Shown: positions 26,101 through 32,100 of the stretch, in pieces
Position numbering within the stretch: position 1 is the stretch's first letter
How the letters are laid out: every line of letters begins with the position of its first letter
From: Monoplex corrugatus
Taxonomy: Eukaryota > Mollusca > Gastropoda > Littorinimorpha > Ranellidae
Assembly: GCA_030674185.1 (NCBI GenBank)
Contig: CM060314.1
Span: 19,344,587 to 19,408,586, forward strand
Length of the DNA stretch: 64,000 bases
Reading direction: 5' to 3'
Program-made: the position numbers and the translations under genes
The notes under the pieces: model-generated
Databases searched by the model: none
Told to the model about the DNA's origin: nothing
Seen by the model: only the letters and a program-made list of their open reading frames with translations

Positions 26101-29100
26101 ACGTCACTGTCTTCTGAAACTGGGACACTGTCAGTACCTTCTTGCTGGCAGCTTCCATCACTTGATACACTTTCACCATTATCTTCAGCATACTCCTCGA
26201 TGTCCAATCCTTTAGTCTGAAGCACTTCAATCACTTTAGCAGCAGTAAAACGCTGCAGACGCGATCTACTTTGTTCGAAAACTCGTACTCACCTGCGACG
26301 CCATTTTCGACACGAATGCAGATTAGCAAGTCATTCGGGGTGCCAAAGACAATCGCTTCCCGACGAGTGTAGTGTTACGGAATCTCACGAAGTAACTTTC
26401 CACTTGACCCTTGACATGTTTGCAGTGACCACTGTGGCTATGGTAGGCATGCAGCCTCAAAAGGGGAGCGTCGAAAAAATTTTAATTATCGAAACCGCTA
26501 TAGCGTTCCGTCGTACGCAACCGTGCCTTTCATCACGACTGCTATAGCGTTCCGTCGTACCGAGTGAGTTAACTCTTTGATTCCTGCACCATGCACACCA
26601 GCATCCTGCTTTGTCAACCATGATAGCAAAGCAAAAACTTAACCTTTTGACTCCCTCACCCTTTCCACTAGGAAGCTGGTGGAAAGGGTGAGAAAGTCAA
26701 AGGGTTCCATTTCTGCAGTTGGAGATAGAGTGCAGGAGTCAAAGGTTTAATGAGTGAAATTCATGCTGTTCACCTTGGGCAGAGTACATGGGCAAAGTGA
26801 AGCACCACCTATTCTCTTTCAGTATACATTTCTGTTTGTCTATTAACATGGATTTTACTACAGAATTTTGCCAGGGACAACTCCAGGGTTGCCTGGATGT
26901 GTGATTGGGAAAAAAGAGCAGGGTACTGTGCATCTACTGGTATATAATGTTTCATTGTGAAGGCACAGAACACGAGTACATGTGTGGCTGTGTGTGTCCA
27001 TGTGAGGCAGTGGAGGAAGTTGTGGCTGGGTGAATACTGTAATAGTTTTTTTCCTTTCATTTTCGTTTTTGTTGCTGGTGGTTTATTGTTTTGTTTTTTG
27101 TTTTGTTTTGTTATAATCTGCATATTTTTTTGTTTTGCTTTTTTGTTGTCCAACCTTCTAAGCCACTTTAGTGGCCACACAGTTTGGAACAGTTTTTCAG
27201 AATGCTTTGATGATGCATGACGGCAGGGACGATAACCATGATGTTATGGAGTTCCATTCTGGATTAAGACTGTGTGACAGGTTTGTACTCTAAGCTTCCT
27301 TTCATAAAATATCTGTGTCAACCAGGACTGAAAGACAGACACCTGTTGTGTTGGTCATAAAACTTATAAACACCACCTTCAGGGACACATCCATTAAGAG
27401 GATGGAACCTGACTATGTGATCCTAGTCCAACCACTGAGCCCTCAGCACACCCAGCTCCGGGCAGGAGACGATTGGGGGCTGATAAATCCCACAAAGATT
27501 TTTGATAGGACTGACGAGATTCGAAACCAAACCTTCTGGTCCTTTGTTGTGCTAACCACTGAACCACAGTAACTCGTTGTGTAGTGTTAAATGAGAAAAA
27601 TTTTTTTTTTACAAATCCTGTGCACAATGTCCAAGTGGCTTACAAGTGTTGAGTTAACCATGTCAATCTTGATCCAGGGAGCTAACTCTTCCCTGACCTC
27701 CATAACAAAAACGGGATTGCTTCCCAAGCATCTATTCTTGATAAACGAGGAATCCGGCTGCGAGTCAAGAGGGAAATTCCTGATAACTTGTGAGTAATGT
27801 CTTGGACAATTAACAAAAAAACCCTTGTGAAATGTGTGTGATGATGAAAAAATGTATAACAAGTTTCTCCTTCAACACACATATTGTCCATGTTTATCGT
27901 ATGTTGTATTTGTAACTTGATTTTGTCCAGAACTATCTCACCTGTCGGCGTCACCGGGTTTCAGTGTTGGCCGCTGCACTTTTTGACAAACCATCTCCCT
28001 CCAGGCCTCTCTGTCTTGACTTTTGTGCACAATTTTTTGAATATTTAGGCCACTGGTGTTGGTTATGTTCTCAATGTATGAGACTGGAGGTCTGCCCTTC
28101 TTCCTTTTGCCACTGATTTTCCTTGAAAGATGGTTGCCAAGAGGTCTGTATTCTTGCCACACGACACATGGCCAATGTATTTTAGTCCTCTCTTGTCTGC
28201 TAGTAGTTTTCTAATGGTATCAAGTTCTCCCAGGGCACTTTCATTAGTTCTTCTATCTGTCCATTTGATGTGTAGTAGTCTGCGATAAAATCACATCTCT
28301 GCTGCTTCAATTCTTTTGCAATCAGTTTTTCTCAGAGTCCAGGCTTTGCAGCCATAAATCCTGAAAGGCCAGATCAAAAATTTTAGAAGTCTAACTTTCA
28401 GGCCATTTGGTATGCCTCCGTCTTTCCAGTTGTTGAGTTGGATCATTTTTTGCTTTGCCATTCCAATTCTTATTTTGATGTCATTGGAGCAGATTTCATC
28501 ATCAGTTTTTACAAAAACCAAGATTTTTGAAATCCTTAACATTTTCTTAAGGCACTTTGTTAATTAAGATGTCAGGACTGTTTTCAGTGTCTTTGCCTTT
28601 GATATGTAATGTAGCACTGTTGTTTTCTTGGTGTTCAAGTTTAGGTCAGCCTTTTTCCCTGCTGCACCCACCCTGTATAGAACTTTTTCTATACAGGGAA
28701 TGTTGTCTGCTAATAGCACAGTATCATCGGTGCTGCGCAGGTTTCCATAAGTATCAAATGTTGTATTTGTAATTTGAGTTTAAGGAAGAAGAGAACTTCC
28801 CGCGAGAGGAGGGAAAAAACCCTTCGTTGTTTGCAGTGGACTCGCTTATGCGTGCAAAGCACATTCTGTACACAGGTCCTCAGGTTTATCATCTCATCCA
28901 AATGACTGGCACGCAGACTATCACTCAAGATCTAATGCAGGGGGGGTGGGTGGGGGGGGGGGGGGGGGGGGTAGGAGGGGAGGGGGAAGAAAAATTCCTG
29001 TCTGACAACCAAATCAAAGTCAGGACTTCTTGCATCCTAGGTGATAACTTTACCCACTAGATCACTGCTCCAATACATACACTATTGTTTTAGTTTTTTG

Positions 29101-32100
29101 TTTTTTTCCAGTAAGGATGTTACTGCATTGCATCAGATCCAACATTCACCTACCTGTGCAAGTACAAGCAATATTCTATCTGGACAAGGTCGCATGTAAA
29201 TAATTACCTGGGCAGGAAAGGTCCATTGACAGCATTGTCCATAAAGATGGAACTGTATTGGGGGAGCTCTACCTCATTCTGAATCCAATCCACCACCTCA
29301 TCCACTGTCCAGTTGTAGACTGAAACATGACATAATCAGCACAGTCAGTCAAAAAAGAGTGAGAAGAAAAAGAAAAAAAAATTCAAAGGAAGAAGAAGAC
29401 GAAGAAGAAAAAGAGCAGCAGCAGCAGCAACAACAAGATGAAGAACAAGAACAAGAAGAAACAAAGTGAAAAAGAAGAGGCGCAAGAAGAATACGATTAA
29501 GAAAAGGAAGTAGAAGAAAAAAAAAAGGAAAAAGAAAAAGATGAAGATGAAGGAGAAGATGTGGTGGAGGAAAAGGAAGAAGAGAGGAGGAAGGAGGAAA
29601 AAAGTTACTGGTTGGTAGTGAGTAACCACTGGGAAAACACTGCCTACAACAGAGTAAGGTGGTGACAGCAGTGCACTTGGGGCAAAATCATATTTGAACA
29701 GTTGCTATTCAACAAAAGATGGACCAGCCTATGCACCACTGTGACTAAGGGCATGCAACTTGGTTGCTGTACACACGTTCAGTGCATACATAGTGAATCT
29801 TACATACTGTACACCAAAGTGTGAATATTTGCTGCTCACTTGTATTTGTGCTGTGTGTGGGTCATCCAATTAAGAGTGAATATTTGCTCCCCATTTGTAT
29901 TTGTATTGTGGGGGGGGGGGGGGGGGGGCATCCAATAAAGTGTGAATATCAGCTGCTCATTTGTATTTGTATTGTGTGGAGGTCATCCAATAAAGTGAGA
30001 CTATTTGCTGCTCATTCATATTTGCACTGTGTGGGGTCATCCAATAAAGTGTGAATATTTGATGCTCATTTGTATTTGTATTATTGTGTGGGGGTCATCC
30101 AATAAAGTGTGAATATTTGCTGCTCATTTGCACTGCGTGAGGGTCAACCAATAAAGTGTGAATATTTGCTGCTCATTTGTATTTGCATTGTGTGCAGGAC
30201 ATCCAATAAAGTGTGAATATTTACTGCTCATTTGTATTTAAGTTGTGTGTTGGCCCATTAAAGTGAATATCTGCTGCTTATTTGTATTTGTGTTTTGTCT
30301 TTTGAGTTACTCATACGCTGTTTTGCACAACAATAAGATTTTTCAGCTTTTGAGATCTCTTAAATGTTGGAGGTGAGTGGACATTCCAGTAACGTACACA
30401 TAGTAAGCCTTAATGTGAAAATATTCACAATTAGGCATTACCTGAGTGCTTCGCATAATAATTTTGTCAGCTCTCTTTACACTGCTCGTTTTCAAAACAG
30501 CAGAAGTCTGTTTTATCTTCCGTGGTACAGCTCTAAAATTTGCACACTAAAGAATTGTTGTGAAGTTATATACAAAATTTTCTCCTTTTATTTTCTTGTG
30601 TTTAGTGTGTTTGATTTTCCTGTCCTACCTTCACATGTACCAACTGGACCTGCTGTTAAAGTGTTCACAGTATTTTGAACAGAATATATGTTCCTTCTCA
30701 GGTTCTTTCCTTTACAAGGTCTGTGACATCGTGTGATGTTATGTACAAAGGAACATCATATTATCTCTGTTTACAGGAGTGATAAATGTCCGATTTGACT
30801 TGCAAGTTGGATTATTTGTCATGGTTTTTGTCCTGCTGTTTGGTCTGCACACTATTTTTCCATTGACAGGTGTTTCATATTGTTGCTTCTGTGTCACACT
30901 TTTTAGACACCATTTTGTAGCCATGACCATATACCTTTGATCATAAACATATATATGAATATCATATGATGCCCAATGATTGGCAGTTGGAAGTGAAAGC
31001 ACATATTGGTGTATGAACAATTATGATGTCAACAAAGGCCTGGATGAACAGGTAGGGAACATCATTACAGTCTGAAACAACGCAATCATTGTTACCTTTG
31101 GAGAACTTCCATGCCCTCCAGAGATCATCGACACTGATGAGTTTGTCGTTGTTGTGAAACAGTGAGTGACGCTCAAAACCATCTGTGTATTGCAGCTCGT
31201 CTCGAAGAAACTGCACATCCAAAACTGAATCATATACATATTTAAATAAAATGAAATCCAAAACAAGTGTGACTGCCCGCATTCAAGCAAACAGGAACCA
31301 GGAAAAACACGAAAGAAGAATACGAACGCATATTTAATACAAGACAAGACAGGCGCAAATTTTCGGCCAACTGGCCTTTGTCAAGCGTAAGATTACAAAA
31401 AAAACCAAACACTAGATACAAAAATTTTCAGAAAAAGACTGAAACTTCCCTGCTGCTGTGTCCAATGTGAGAAAAGAAATGAACTGACTAAGATGACATC
31501 ATAATGTATTTAAATACATATCACTGTTCTTGAATAAATGTCACTGTTCGTAAATTAATTCATTTGGAAAAAAATCACACACGACTGTTCCCGAGCAAGA
31601 TTTCAGTTTGAGAAAGGGTTGGAGTGGAAGCGGCCGAGGGAAGGTAGATGGGAAGGGAGAGATAAACGATAACAGATGTGGACTATCAAGTGGCAGCTAG
31701 CCAGTTGAGCGCTCTGCACACAGCAGTGTATAAGACAAGACATGCGTTTTCAATGCAAACTTTTTATCTAAATATCCACAAAAGTCTGTTTGACTTTAAT
31801 CCTTTCACTCTTTCACACTATCCACCAGTTACAAAACCCTTTTTTTTCTTGTTAAGATCCAGCTTCTATACTGCTTCACTGGTGCTGATACTATGCCTCT
31901 CATTCCTGCTTGAACACACCATCAAGCCTATCTTCATTCATTCAAAGTATCAGAGTCGATAAGCCCATGGGAGCCCTACATGTCAAGCTGCTATGGGGCT
32001 ACCCACCAGAGGAGATTGTGCACTGCTGCTGGGTCACTTTGGTGAACTTAAGAAAAGCCTGTTCTGTTTCAACGAACTAAGCACACTGCCTAATAAGCCC

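Noticed and set aside
29345..29629. Possible Glu/Lys-rich or Phe/Leu-rich protein
   Set aside because: A polypurine low-complexity tract in a STIM intron with no exon borders.
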